A stretch of 9,723 bases of DNA from CAYRIY01 sp964424335 (GTDB lineage: Bacteria; Bacillota; Limnochordia; DTU080; RSA5), in assembly GCA_964424335.1 (NCBI GenBank), contig CAYRIY010000119.1, forward strand, positions 1-9,723. Direction: 5' to 3'. The number at the start of each line of letters is the position of its first letter. The stretch's first letter is position 1. This document shows positions 1 to 7,024 of the stretch, piece by piece. The notes under the pieces are model-generated. The model worked only from the letters and a program-made list of their open reading frames with translations. It searched no databases and was not told the origin of the DNA. Position numbers and translations under genes: made by a program.

Positions 1-210
1 GCCGGGCGAAAATCCGTACATGCCCGTCATGATCGAGTACCGGGCGGGCACGCAGCCGGGCCAAGGCGTGTAGGCGTTTGTAACGCGGACGCCTTCCGCC
101 GCCAAGGCATCGAGGTGAGGCGTCCGAACGACGGGATGTCCGGCGCACCCCATCGCATCGTGACGCATCTCGTCTGCGGTGATCAAGAGGATATTCGGAC
201 GTTGCAACAC
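1..210 (-). CDS. Sulfatase, N-terminal part (runs off the window)
   Basis: First 70 codons of a type I sulfatase (alkaline phosphatase superfamily), which hydrolyses sulfate esters. Visible: the opening strand RPNILLITADEMRHDAMG at residues 4-21 with metal-binding Asp13, then PHLDALAAEGV at 31-41, and the signature G-CVPAR-YSIMTG with Cys53 as the residue that would be matured to formylglycine. The start is taken as GTG at 210, because GGGGG lies 6 nt upstream (217-221) and an in-frame stop occurs at 262-264. The nearby ATG at 211-213 region is out of frame and hits a stop after ten codons. There is no signal peptide, so the enzyme should be cytosolic. It follows the intact binding-protein gene by 82 bp and is the third CxPxR sulfatase of the cluster. 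The substrate cannot be told from this part. Confidence 0.9.
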   Translation of the reverse strand, partial: MLQRPNILLITADEMRHDAMGCAGHPVVRTPHLDALAAEGVRVTNAYTPWPGCVPARYSIMTGMYGFSPG

Positions 211-232
211 GGCATTCCCCCAAGCTTGTCGC

Positions 233-272
233 GGCGAAGGCAAGGGCCGCGCCTCTCGCCCCTACCTTCGCC
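233..272 (-). other. Long imperfect hairpin in the binding protein-sulfatase gap
   Basis: Outer arms GGCGAAGG and CCTTCGCC pair perfectly over 8 bp, and inner arms AGGG/CCCT add 4 more after a small internal loop. It occupies most of the 82-bp gap between the binding-protein stop (293) and the sulfatase GTG (210). No T-run follows on the minus strand, so it is not a standard intrinsic terminator. Such hairpins after binding-protein genes often protect the upstream mRNA or attenuate downstream expression; that role is inferred here. Confidence 0.45.
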
Positions 273-292
273 GACTCGCATGATGCGCTTCC

Positions 293-1597
293 CTAAAATC
301 CTTCCGCAAGGTGAATCGAGAGGATGTGGTCGATTCGCTCCACCGTGTTGACCACGGACTGCTTCCCTTCGAAATATGCACGCAGCTCCGGTTTGGCGTC
401 ATCTCTCATCTGGTTGAAGTTCGGGGCGAACGGCACCAAGGGCGGAGCCTCAGGGAATTCCATGAGCGCTCGAATCACGACGTCGATATGCTCCGGCTGC
501 CCGCCGATCGGCGTGTCGACCGCCCATTCCCAAAGCGCGGGCGTGTAGGCCGGTGGGCGAGGATAAACTCGCAGCGCTCCGGGATCGGTGGCCACAAACT
601 CCATCCACTTCCACGCGGCCTCGGGATGTTTGGTCGTCGAAAGCATAAACAGGTCTTCGATCACCATCGACGGCGTCGCGCTGGCAGGCCCGCGCAAGGC
701 CGGCGCCATGTCCCAACTCGGCGGCTCGCCTTTTAGGAGGTTGGCAATGCGCCACGCTCCGTCCGGAAAGATCCCGACTCGGCCTGCGACGAAGTCGGAA
801 AAGGGCTCCTTGATGGCCTCGAGGGGCATCGCGCCCGATTCGACGAGGGATCGCAAGAAGACGAGCGCACCTTGAATCTCGGGCGTCGCAAACCTGCTTT
901 CCGTTGGAAAGAAGTCGGTGTCAAAGAGCCCTTGCCCCGATTGATGAAGCCACGGGATCAGTCGGTTCAACTGATCGATGGCGCCGGCCGATCCCCAAAT
1001 TTCGTAGGCGCCGTCGCCGTCTTCATCCCTCGACAGCTTGGTTGCGTACTCCTTGAACGTCTCCCAGTCCCAACGGCCCTCGGCATGCAGCTCGTTCGCG
1101 TCCGCCAGGCCGCTTTCTCTAAAGAGTTGCGGACTGTAGTGAACCACGCCCGGCAGGACGGCTCGAGGAAGGCTGTACATCTCGCCCTCCAAGGTAACGA
1201 GGTGAATTGCCGCCGGCACGAAGCTTTCCGCCAGCCCGGAAGCTTCAAAAAAACCGGTGACGGGCCGCGCCAAGTTCATGCGGATGAGGTCGGCCATTCG
1301 GTTTACGACCAGTGCGACGTCGGGCGGATTTCCTGCCGCCACTTGAACGGTCAAGGCGTCGAGGTAAAGCCCTGCCGTCGCCTTTTCGACAAGCTTCACC
1401 CGGACCTCGTCTTGGCTTTGGTGAAAGAGGTCGATCATGGCGAGCCACTCGGCGGAATCGTTGCCGTTTGTCATGAACTCGATCTCAACGGGCTGAGCGC
1501 TCGTCACGCCGGAAAGCGAAAGCAGCAGCGCCAGGAGCAATGTCAGATGCCAAATCCGCTTCTCTTTGCGGTATTGCGCTCGGTGGGCCATGTTCAT
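293..1597 (-). CDS. ABC transporter sugar-binding protein (family 1), intact
   Basis: Extracellular solute-binding protein of the UgpB/MalE-like family 1, 434 aa, the usual size. It would capture a sugar or glycan outside the inner membrane and deliver it to an ABC permease not present here. N-terminal signal peptide: basic residues 6-14, hydrophobic run 17-29, likely cleavage after VTSA (34). No Cys follows, so it is not a lipoprotein. The mature chain opens with VEIEFMTNGND (37-47). AAGNPPDVALV (87-97) is the characteristic family segment, and DEDGDGAYEIWG (191-202) resembles the acidic loop common in these proteins. The start ATG at 1597 has AGGAGG at 1607-1612, 9 nt away; an in-frame ATG two codons later is less well spaced. 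It lies 27 bp after the oxidoreductase gene, in the same operon. The ligand is unknown; the sulfatase context suggests a sulfated glycan. Confidence 0.9.
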   Translation of the reverse strand: MNMAHRAQYRKEKRIWHLTLLLALLLSLSGVTSAQPVEIEFMTNGNDSAEWLAMIDLFHQSQDEVRVKLVEKATAGLYLDALTVQVAAGNPPDVALVVNRMADLIRMNLARPVTGFFEASGLAESFVPAAIHLVTLEGEMYSLPRAVLPGVVHYSPQLFRESGLADANELHAEGRWDWETFKEYATKLSRDEDGDGAYEIWGSAGAIDQLNRLIPWLHQSGQGLFDTDFFPTESRFATPEIQGALVFLRSLVESGAMPLEAIKEPFSDFVAGRVGIFPDGAWRIANLLKGEPPSWDMAPALRGPASATPSMVIEDLFMLSTTKHPEAAWKWMEFVATDPGALRVYPRPPAYTPALWEWAVDTPIGGQPEHIDVVIRALMEFPEAPPLVPFAPNFNQMRDDAKPELRAYFEGKQSVVNTVERIDHILSIHLAEGF

Positions 1598-1606
1598 CGC
1601 GAGTAA

Positions 1607-1612
1607 CCTCCT
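1607..1612 (-). promoter_or_regulatory. Strong ribosome binding site of the intact binding protein
   Basis: Perfect AGGAGG, 9 nt before the ATG at 1597. It favours the first of two ATGs two codons apart. Its strength fits a protein that must be made in excess over its permease. Confidence 0.75.
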
Positions 1613-1624
1613 CTATATAGGCGA

Positions 1625-2620
1625 CTACTTTTCGACTCGGACCGGGCCGCCTCGCTCCGCAGCTCGCCAGATTGCTTCGGTCAGCTCGATGACGCGCAGT
1701 CCGCAAATGGGCGGCGTCTGCACTTCCGCTTCTCCTCGGATCGCGTCGATGAAGTTTTCGTCCTTGGTGCCGACGGGCTCCCCAAACTCCGTGACTTCTC
1801 GGGGCTCCATGTCATCCTCGGTGGCGATGAAGACTTTGCCTCCCTGGCGCATCCAGATGATGCCTCGCTCCCCGGCGATCGTTACGTCCTCCCACATGCC
1901 TTTGGCGACCTGATCGCCCAGGATCGAGATGTTGCCGATCGCTCCGTTGGTATAGCGGACGCTCACCGCCGAGTTGATGTCGACCTTTTCGCCGCGGTAG
2001 TCGATGTAGGCGGTCACTTCTTCCGCTTCCAGATCCGTCACCCAAAGGAGGATGTCGAGCAGGTGGCTCCCAGAGTCGTTTAGCTGGCCGCCGCCGCTCA
2101 GCTCGGGCCTGAGGCGCCACGTGCCCTGCTGGTTTCGGAGCCAGTTCTGACCTTGAAACACTTGGGTAAACGTGATCCGACCGAGGACGCCCTGGCGAAT
2201 CTGTTCACGCACCCACCGAAAATGCGGCATGAAGTGCCGCTGGTATCCGATGCAGAGGACCTTGCCGGATTGCTCCCATTCCTTGAGGAGCTGGCGCGCC
2301 TCTGCGCTCGTGCACGTCATCGGCTTTTCCACCTGGACGTGCAGCCCCTTGCTCAAGCAGTACGATGTCTGCTCGTAGTGAAGGGTGTGCGGCGTGCTGA
2401 TGACGACGGCGTCCAGTGGGACTTTGTCGATCATCTCCTTGTAATCGGCGAACGTGGGGACCTCTTCGCTGTGCGCCTCGAGCGCAAGGCTGAGGCTCGC
2501 TTCGCTGGGATCAGCAAATGCCGCAATCGACACATCCGGGATTTCGGCCAATCGGCGAATGTGCCCGCGGGCATTCCCACCTGTTCCAATAAACCCTACT
2601 TTGACCTCCATTGCCGCCAA
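1625..2620 (-). CDS. Gfo/Idh/MocA family NAD(P)-dependent sugar oxidoreductase
   Basis: About 331 aa, typical of the family, which oxidises or reduces sugars and cyclitols with NAD(P). Numbering from the longest reading at 2629: Rossmann motif VGFIGTGGNARGH at 11-23; ISTPHTLH at 78-84; the hallmark EKP at 101-103, whose Lys102 is the usual catalytic lysine; and GGGQLNDSGSHLLD at 179-192, with the family His189. No signal peptide: cytosolic. Start: the stop of the preceding gene (TAA, 2633-2635) is embedded in TAAGGAG. This ribosome site touches a GTG at 2629, so that start is unlikely. It lies 8 nt from a TTG at 2620 and 17 nt from an ATG at 2611. I take TTG, with ATG as the alternative; the protein core is the same. 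Tight coupling to the binding protein upstream suggests it acts on the imported sugar. The exact substrate is unknown. Confidence 0.9.
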   Translation of the reverse strand: MAAMEVKVGFIGTGGNARGHIRRLAEIPDVSIAAFADPSEASLSLALEAHSEEVPTFADYKEMIDKVPLDAVVISTPHTLHYEQTSYCLSKGLHVQVEKPMTCTSAEARQLLKEWEQSGKVLCIGYQRHFMPHFRWVREQIRQGVLGRITFTQVFQGQNWLRNQQGTWRLRPELSGGGQLNDSGSHLLDILLWVTDLEAEEVTAYIDYRGEKVDINSAVSVRYTNGAIGNISILGDQVAKGMWEDVTIAGERGIIWMRQGGKVFIATEDDMEPREVTEFGEPVGTKDENFIDAIRGEAEVQTPPICGLRVIELTEAIWRAAERGGPVRVEK

Positions 2621-2628
2621 TGACGTCA

Positions 2629-2633
2629 CTCCT
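2629..2633 (-). promoter_or_regulatory. Ribosome binding site overlapping the upstream stop codon
   Basis: The TAA of the preceding gene runs directly into AAGGAG. Translation of the oxidoreductase is therefore likely coupled to termination on the binding-protein message. The 8-nt spacing to TTG 2620 is what decides the start chosen. Confidence 0.55.
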
Positions 2634-3875
2634 TACTGTGCGTGAAACTCCGCCAGGGCCGCTCGAACCAATTCGGCCGCCTGCCCTACGCCCGCCGCTA
2701 CCGGGACCAATCCGTTGACCACTTCATTCAACAATGCGTTAGCGCTCTTTGGAAACTCGAAACCGTAGGGACCCAAGAACCATATTTGCTCGACGACCGT
2801 CGGCCCGGCCATAAACGGCGTCAAGTCGTAGGGCGCATGGTCGAGATACCGGTGTCGATCCGCGGCGCGCAGCGAGGGAACCGCAAGGCCTTGCGCGGCC
2901 CTGATCTCCTGCTCTTCGTCTGAGGCCAAGTGCATCAAAAATGCCCAGGCCTTCTCGACGTTGGGGGAGCTCGCGTTGATCGCGTACGAGTTCATGCTGA
3001 GAGAACCGACCGATCCGGCCTTGCCCGCAGGCGTAGGCGCGACGCTCCAATCGAATTGACCCGCGATCACGGGCGCCCACTGCTCGACGTTTACCCGCGG
3101 TCCAATCGCCATCGCCGCGGTGCCGGCGGTAAAGCTGCCGCCGACCACGCCTCGCTCGACATTGAGCTCATGCCAGAGCTCGAATACTTCGATCGATTCC
3201 CGGCTGTCCATCAAGACTTCCGTGCCGGCGTCGTTGAAGTAGCGGGCGCCGTTGCTCGCCAGCCACGCTTGGCGCCGCGTCAAGTCCTGAATGCCATAGA
3301 CCGACGGCTCATCGCCCCCGGCACGCACCGTAAGGCGTATCGCTGCGTCCCGAAACTCCTCGAACGTCAGGGCATCCTCAATATTGGGACCCGGAATGGC
3401 AAGCCCGGCCTCAGCGAACCGATTGCGGTTCACAAAGACTGCCTCGCCGCGATAGCCGCCGCCGGTAGCCGGAAATCCGTACAAGTTGCCATCGACGCGC
3501 ACCGTGTCAAAGACAGGCAGGAAATCGTCGAAGTTGAAGTCGCGTTCGTACAGGTCGTCCAACGGGCGCAAAAACCCGACCATGCGCCCAAGATGCGGCT
3601 CAGACACAAAAACTACGTCAGGCGCGGTGCCGGTGACGAACTGAACAAGGATCTTCTCGTTGTTGGTTGCTGTCGGAGACGAACACCTCAACTTCGTAGT
3701 CGACCTTCTGGGCAAATCGCTCGATCGCTTCTCCAAACTGGCGAAACTGACCGGCGTTCACTCCGATCGTCAGTTTCCCGCCATCGCTCGCCAAAGCGGA
3801 CGCGCCCATAACGAGCACGGCCAAGAGCGTGAGCGCCCCCCAAGTTACGATGCCAGCCCCGCGATGCCTATTCAC
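2633..3875 (-). pseudogene. ABC sugar-binding protein (family 1), broken by a single +1 frameshift
   Basis: Two overlapping frames together give one family 1 solute-binding protein of about 413 aa. Frame one (3875-3666) has a signal peptide (NRHRGAG, a hydrophobic stretch, then a probable cut after ASALA or ASALAS), then KLTIGVNAGQF and VEVFVSDSN. Frame two (3664-2633) resumes with NNEKILVQFVTGTAPDVVFVS, the normal family continuation, and stays open to the stop, with SLSMNSYAINASSPNVEKAWAF near the end. The frames join at about 3665 in AACCAACAAC, where one base is surplus. The rest is undamaged, which points to a recent lesion or a base-calling error. Start: GTG 3875 with GGAGGG 8 nt upstream; ATG 3896 has only a weak site. 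No lipobox. It heads its own LacI-type operator region and is coupled to the oxidoreductase downstream. It is unlike the second binding protein in sequence, so not a recent duplicate. Confidence 0.85.
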
Positions 3876-3883
3876 TTTCTCAT

Positions 3884-3889
3884 CCCTCC
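3884..3889 (-). promoter_or_regulatory. Ribosome binding site that selects GTG 3875
   Basis: GGAGGG ends 8 nt before GTG 3875 and leaves a compact signal peptide. The in-frame ATG at 3896 lies upstream of this site and has only a GGA-like match. Confidence 0.65.
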
Positions 3890-3914
3890 GCCTCATGTGT
3901 TTTCCGGGTGGATT

Positions 3915-3932
3915 TGTGGTACCGGTTTCACA
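3915..3932 (-). promoter_or_regulatory. LacI-family-type operator, proximal site
   Basis: TGTGGTACCGGTTTCACA on the plus strand matches the perfect palindrome TGTGAAACCGGTTTCACA at 16 of 18 positions. The central ACCGGT and the TTTCACA arm are intact. It lies 39 nt upstream of the GTG at 3875, between any promoter and the ribosome site, a classic repressor position. It shares the AAACCGGTTTCA core with the perfect site at 7999-8016. Confidence 0.7.
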
Positions 3933-4031
3933 TTTTCGCCGCATCCAATCTGAGCCCTTTATTAAAAGCGATCTTTTTATGATCTCGCCGGTTTCGATTT
4001 GCTATTAGACCGCGTCATGGACGAAGTTTTT

Positions 4032-4049
4032 ATGTGAACGGTTTCACAT
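4032..4049 (-). promoter_or_regulatory. LacI-family-type operator, distal site
   Basis: ATGTGAACGGTTTCACAT has two perfectly inverted 7-bp arms around CGGT. Its right half, CGGTTTCACAT, is identical over 11 bases to the proximal site (3923-3933 region). The arms are 2 bp closer than in the other sites. It begins 13 bp past the sulfatase stop and lies about 116 bp from the proximal site centre to centre, close to 11 helical turns, which would permit looping. A degenerate third copy, GCCGGTTTCGA, lies at 3987-3997. Confidence 0.6.
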
Positions 4050-4061
4050 CCGAGCGGATCA

Positions 4062-5438
4062 TCACCGCAGGGCGTCGCCTTCGATCATGCGCTTGTTGAG
4101 GCGCGCTCGCATGTCCTCTACCACGTCGGGAAGCCGCTCCGCGATATTCCGCTCCTCACCGGGGTCCTCGTGCAAGTCGTACAGCTCGGGAATGTCGTTG
4201 ACGTTGTCGATGTACTTGTAGCGCGTGTCGCGCAGCATCCGAAACTGTCTCAAGAACGACACGACCTCTGCGCGATGGTCGGTGCGCTTGCCGGTGACGA
4301 CATCTGCAAACGACCTGGCGTCAAGGCCGGGCTGCGCGGGCAGACCTGCGAGCTCCGTCACCGTCGGGTTTAGATCAAAGAGCTCGATGAGCGCGTCGCT
4401 GGTCACACCTTGGGGAATGCCCGGGCCGGCGACGATGAGCGGCACCCGCAACGCCGGCTCGTGAGGCGCCGTCTTGGCGTACATCCCGTGGTCGCCCAAA
4501 AACTCCCCGTGATCGCTCGTAAAGACGACGATCGTGTTCTCCAGTTCGCCGCGTCGTTCGAGCGCGTCGAGGATGAGCCCGACCTGGTCGTCGATGACTT
4601 CGATCGCAGCGCAGTACTGGCGGCGGCTCATCTTGATATGCTCGGTCGGAATTTCCTCCTGCCGCTTTTGGATCCAGTTTGGCTTGCCCTCACGCGACAT
4701 CGGAATCGGATCAGGCATGTCGGCGTTGCGGTAGCGCTCGGCGTACTCGGTCGGCGGATCGAACGGGATGTGCGGCCCAACAAAGCTTACGAAGAGAAAC
4801 CACGGAAAGTCGTCTGGGATGTTTTCGATGAACTGAGCGGAGCGGCGTCCGATGTAGCAGTCCTCAAAATCCTCCGTCGGAAGGGCGGAGTCCGCGATCC
4901 ACCGCATGAAGTCTCGGCGGCGATTGCGCGCCTTGTAGTCGAGGTGGAATCGTTCGAGCAGCCCCTTCTCGTGCAAGTAGCGGCCGTACGGACCTTGGGG
5001 CACGGGCTTTCGGCCTGCGTGCGCTTTTCCCTCGCACTCCTCCGGGTGGGTAAAGCCCCATTGAAACGTCCGTGGCCGGTCGCCGTAGAGGCCGTTGTAC
5101 CCGTCCGGCTTTGCAAGGTCGAGCTTGCCGACGCACCCGACTCGGTACCCGTGGTCCCTAAAATGCTTGTAGAGCGTGGGCCGCGACGCCGGCAAGAAGA
5201 CGTCGTTGTTGTATGCGCCAAGCCGCCAAGGGTTTAGGCCGCTCGCGAGGGAGGTGCGGGCAGGGGCGCACACCGGAGCGTTGCTGCAGCAGTGGGTAAA
5301 GCGAACCCCTCGCTCCGCGAGGCGGTCCAAGTTGGGCGTAGAGACAAACTCCGCGCCCGCGCTTCCCAAGTAATCGTACCTGTGCTGGTCGTCCATGATG
5401 AAGAGCACGTTTGGCCTTCTCTGGTCGCTTCCGGGCAT
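4062..5438 (-). CDS. Sulfatase, CxPxR type, cytosolic
   Basis: Type I sulfatase, 458 aa, complete. RPNVLFIMDDQHRYDYLG at 8-25 carries the metal-binding Asp16-Asp17. PNLDRLAERGV follows at 35-45. Signature VCAPARTSLASG has Cys57, the formylglycine precursor, and Arg61. Further active-site segments: GKLDL with Lys105, GPHIPF with His223, and SDHGEFLGDHGMYAK with Asp309-His310 and Lys322. C-terminal subdomain: DTRYKYI then ELYDLHEDPGEERN. No signal peptide, so it would act inside the cell on imported substrate, and it needs a maturase (FGE or anSME) encoded elsewhere. Start ATG 5438: an in-frame TGA lies 9 nt upstream, and a GGAG sits at a long 12-nt spacing. It follows the other complete sulfatase by 20 bp. 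Sulfated sugar is the favoured substrate, but a phosphonate or phosphate monoester cannot be excluded within this superfamily. Confidence 0.93.
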   Translation of the reverse strand: MPGSDQRRPNVLFIMDDQHRYDYLGSAGAEFVSTPNLDRLAERGVRFTHCCSNAPVCAPARTSLASGLNPWRLGAYNNDVFLPASRPTLYKHFRDHGYRVGCVGKLDLAKPDGYNGLYGDRPRTFQWGFTHPEECEGKAHAGRKPVPQGPYGRYLHEKGLLERFHLDYKARNRRRDFMRWIADSALPTEDFEDCYIGRRSAQFIENIPDDFPWFLFVSFVGPHIPFDPPTEYAERYRNADMPDPIPMSREGKPNWIQKRQEEIPTEHIKMSRRQYCAAIEVIDDQVGLILDALERRGELENTIVVFTSDHGEFLGDHGMYAKTAPHEPALRVPLIVAGPGIPQGVTSDALIELFDLNPTVTELAGLPAQPGLDARSFADVVTGKRTDHRAEVVSFLRQFRMLRDTRYKYIDNVNDIPELYDLHEDPGEERNIAERLPDVVEDMRARLNKRMIEGDALR

Positions 5439-5458
5439 CTTTTGGAATCACTCCGCCT

Positions 5459-7003
5459 TTAAGATTTGTGGTTGGGCCAGTCCGGGAAATCCAACTGAGG
5501 GGCCTTGGAAACCACGACCGGCTTGTAAAGCGTGGTCTCGGCTTCGACCATCCGGCCGTCGGGCAAGATGAACTGGTTGGGCCCCTTCGCGTTTGCCCGC
5601 TTGGGATATAGGGCCTCGAGCCTTTTGGAATCTTCGATGCGCTTTGCGTCGACCTCTTCCCAGTCGGCCACGCTTTGCGCGATCCGGCGGGCCTCCGCAA
5701 GCACGCGCGCGGCCTCGCCCGTCGCCCGATCGGCGAGATTCTTTTGCTCGTTTGGATCCTCGGCAAGGTCGAAAAATAGCTCCGGAGCGCTGCGAAAGTG
5801 CACGTACTTGTACCGCCTCGTGGTCACCACGCGAAACTGCGTGCTCTCGCCCCACCTTGGATGACACGCCTGACTCACAAGGCGCGGCTCGTCCAAAACT
5901 CCTGCGTCGGACGCTCCGACCCTCAGGTCGACACCGTCGAGGCCGTCTGGAATCGGCAGGCCGGCCAGCCCGCACAGTGTGGGAAAGACGTCGATGATGT
6001 TCGCTAGATCGGAACGATCGCCGGCGGTAGCTCCCATGCTTTCGGGCAGCTTGAAGATGAGCGGAATGCGGATCGAGGCGTCGTGCCAGAAGTTTTTCCA
6101 CCACAAGCCGTGCTCGCCGGCCATCTCGCCGTGATCGGAGAGGTAAACGATGATGGTATTGTCGAGCAGCCCGTCGCGCTCGAGCGTCCCGAGGAAGTCG
6201 CCCAAGATCTCGTCCAAATACTCCACGCAGGCAAAGTAGGCCGCTCTCGCCTTCATCATCTCCTCATCGGAGATGTCGTCGATATCAAAGCCCTTGCGCC
6301 CCGCGACCGTGAGCGGGTGATCCACTGTATCCCCGGTCGGACCCACTTTTGGCCGCGTCGCCTTGTCGGGCCAATAGCGGTCCAAAAACCGCTTGGGCGC
6401 CGTGAGCGGAAAGTGCGGACGGCTGAACGACGCGCAAAGGAGCCACGGCTGCGAGGGGTTTTTCGCCGTATGTTCACGCAAAAACGAGATCGACTCCCGG
6501 GCCACGATTTGCTCTTGGAGCATCGACTCAGGAATCGTGGTCAGGCCGGCGAGCGATGTACGCGTGCGATTGTCGGAAAGACCCGCGCCGTCGACCTTGA
6601 TCGGATCGGGTTGATGCGAGGGTTTGCCGCCGAAGTCCCCAAACGGGCGATGATTAAAGCCGTGAAACTGCAAGGAGCCTCCGAAGTGCATTTTGCCGAC
6701 AAGGCACGTCTCGTACCCATGGCTGCCGAAATGTCCGGGCAGCGTGGGGTAGGACGGGTCGAGGATCGAACCGTTTTTCCAAGCGCCGCATCGGTGCGCA
6801 TGCCGCCCCGTCATGAAACACATCCTCGCCGGTGTGCAAAGCGGCATCGCCGTATACGCCCGTTCAAAGTAGACGCCGCCTTCAGCGAGTTTGTCGAGGG
6901 TCGGCGTCGACACCGGCTCTCCGTCCCCGTATCGCGCTCGGTGACCGAGAAAGCGGAAACTGTGCTCATCGCTCATCAAGATCAGTATGTTTGGTCGTTC
7001 CAT
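5459..7003 (-). CDS. Sulfatase, CxPxR type, cytosolic, with C-terminal extension
   Basis: Type I sulfatase, 514 aa, complete. RPNILILMSDEHSFRFLG at 3-20 has metal-binding Asp12. The signature LCTPARMCFMTGRHAHRCG has Cys56 (formylglycine precursor) and Arg60. GKMHFGG has Lys104, SRPHFPL has His197, and YLSDHGEMAGEHGLWWK has Asp290-His291 and Lys303. The C-terminal part ends in RYKYVHF and ELFFDLAEDPNEQKN, then about 90 further residues: a charged helix (about 430-465), then a segment with NQFILPDGRMVEAETTLYKP. No signal peptide. Start ATG 7003 with GGAAGG about 11 nt upstream and a closer AAGGG. It lies 21 bp after the metallophosphoesterase stop and 20 bp before the next sulfatase, so the three are almost surely cotranscribed. 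It is clearly divergent from its neighbour and presumably removes sulfate at a different position. Confidence 0.93.
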   Translation of the reverse strand: MERPNILILMSDEHSFRFLGHRARYGDGEPVSTPTLDKLAEGGVYFERAYTAMPLCTPARMCFMTGRHAHRCGAWKNGSILDPSYPTLPGHFGSHGYETCLVGKMHFGGSLQFHGFNHRPFGDFGGKPSHQPDPIKVDGAGLSDNRTRTSLAGLTTIPESMLQEQIVARESISFLREHTAKNPSQPWLLCASFSRPHFPLTAPKRFLDRYWPDKATRPKVGPTGDTVDHPLTVAGRKGFDIDDISDEEMMKARAAYFACVEYLDEILGDFLGTLERDGLLDNTIIVYLSDHGEMAGEHGLWWKNFWHDASIRIPLIFKLPESMGATAGDRSDLANIIDVFPTLCGLAGLPIPDGLDGVDLRVGASDAGVLDEPRLVSQACHPRWGESTQFRVVTTRRYKYVHFRSAPELFFDLAEDPNEQKNLADRATGEAARVLAEARRIAQSVADWEEVDAKRIEDSKRLEALYPKRANAKGPNQFILPDGRMVEAETTLYKPVVVSKAPQLDFPDWPNHKS

Positions 7004-7024
7004 CGCCCTTATGCCTTCCTTTCT

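Noticed and set aside
1246..1260. AAACCGGTGA, similar to half an operator
   Set aside because: Lies within the coding sequence of the intact binding protein and lacks the second arm.
872..1606. 244-codon plus-strand open frame
   Set aside because: Antisense to the intact binding protein, no ribosome site or recognisable domain.
2633..3736. Taking ATG 3736 as the true start of the first binding protein
   Set aside because: The first 26 residues read in the wrong frame; the true N-terminus with signal peptide lies in the other frame, joined at about 3665.
3963..3978. AAAAG-CGAT-CTTTT stem as terminator of the upstream sulfatase
   Set aside because: Five A/T-rich pairs are too weak, and no T-run follows in the right direction.
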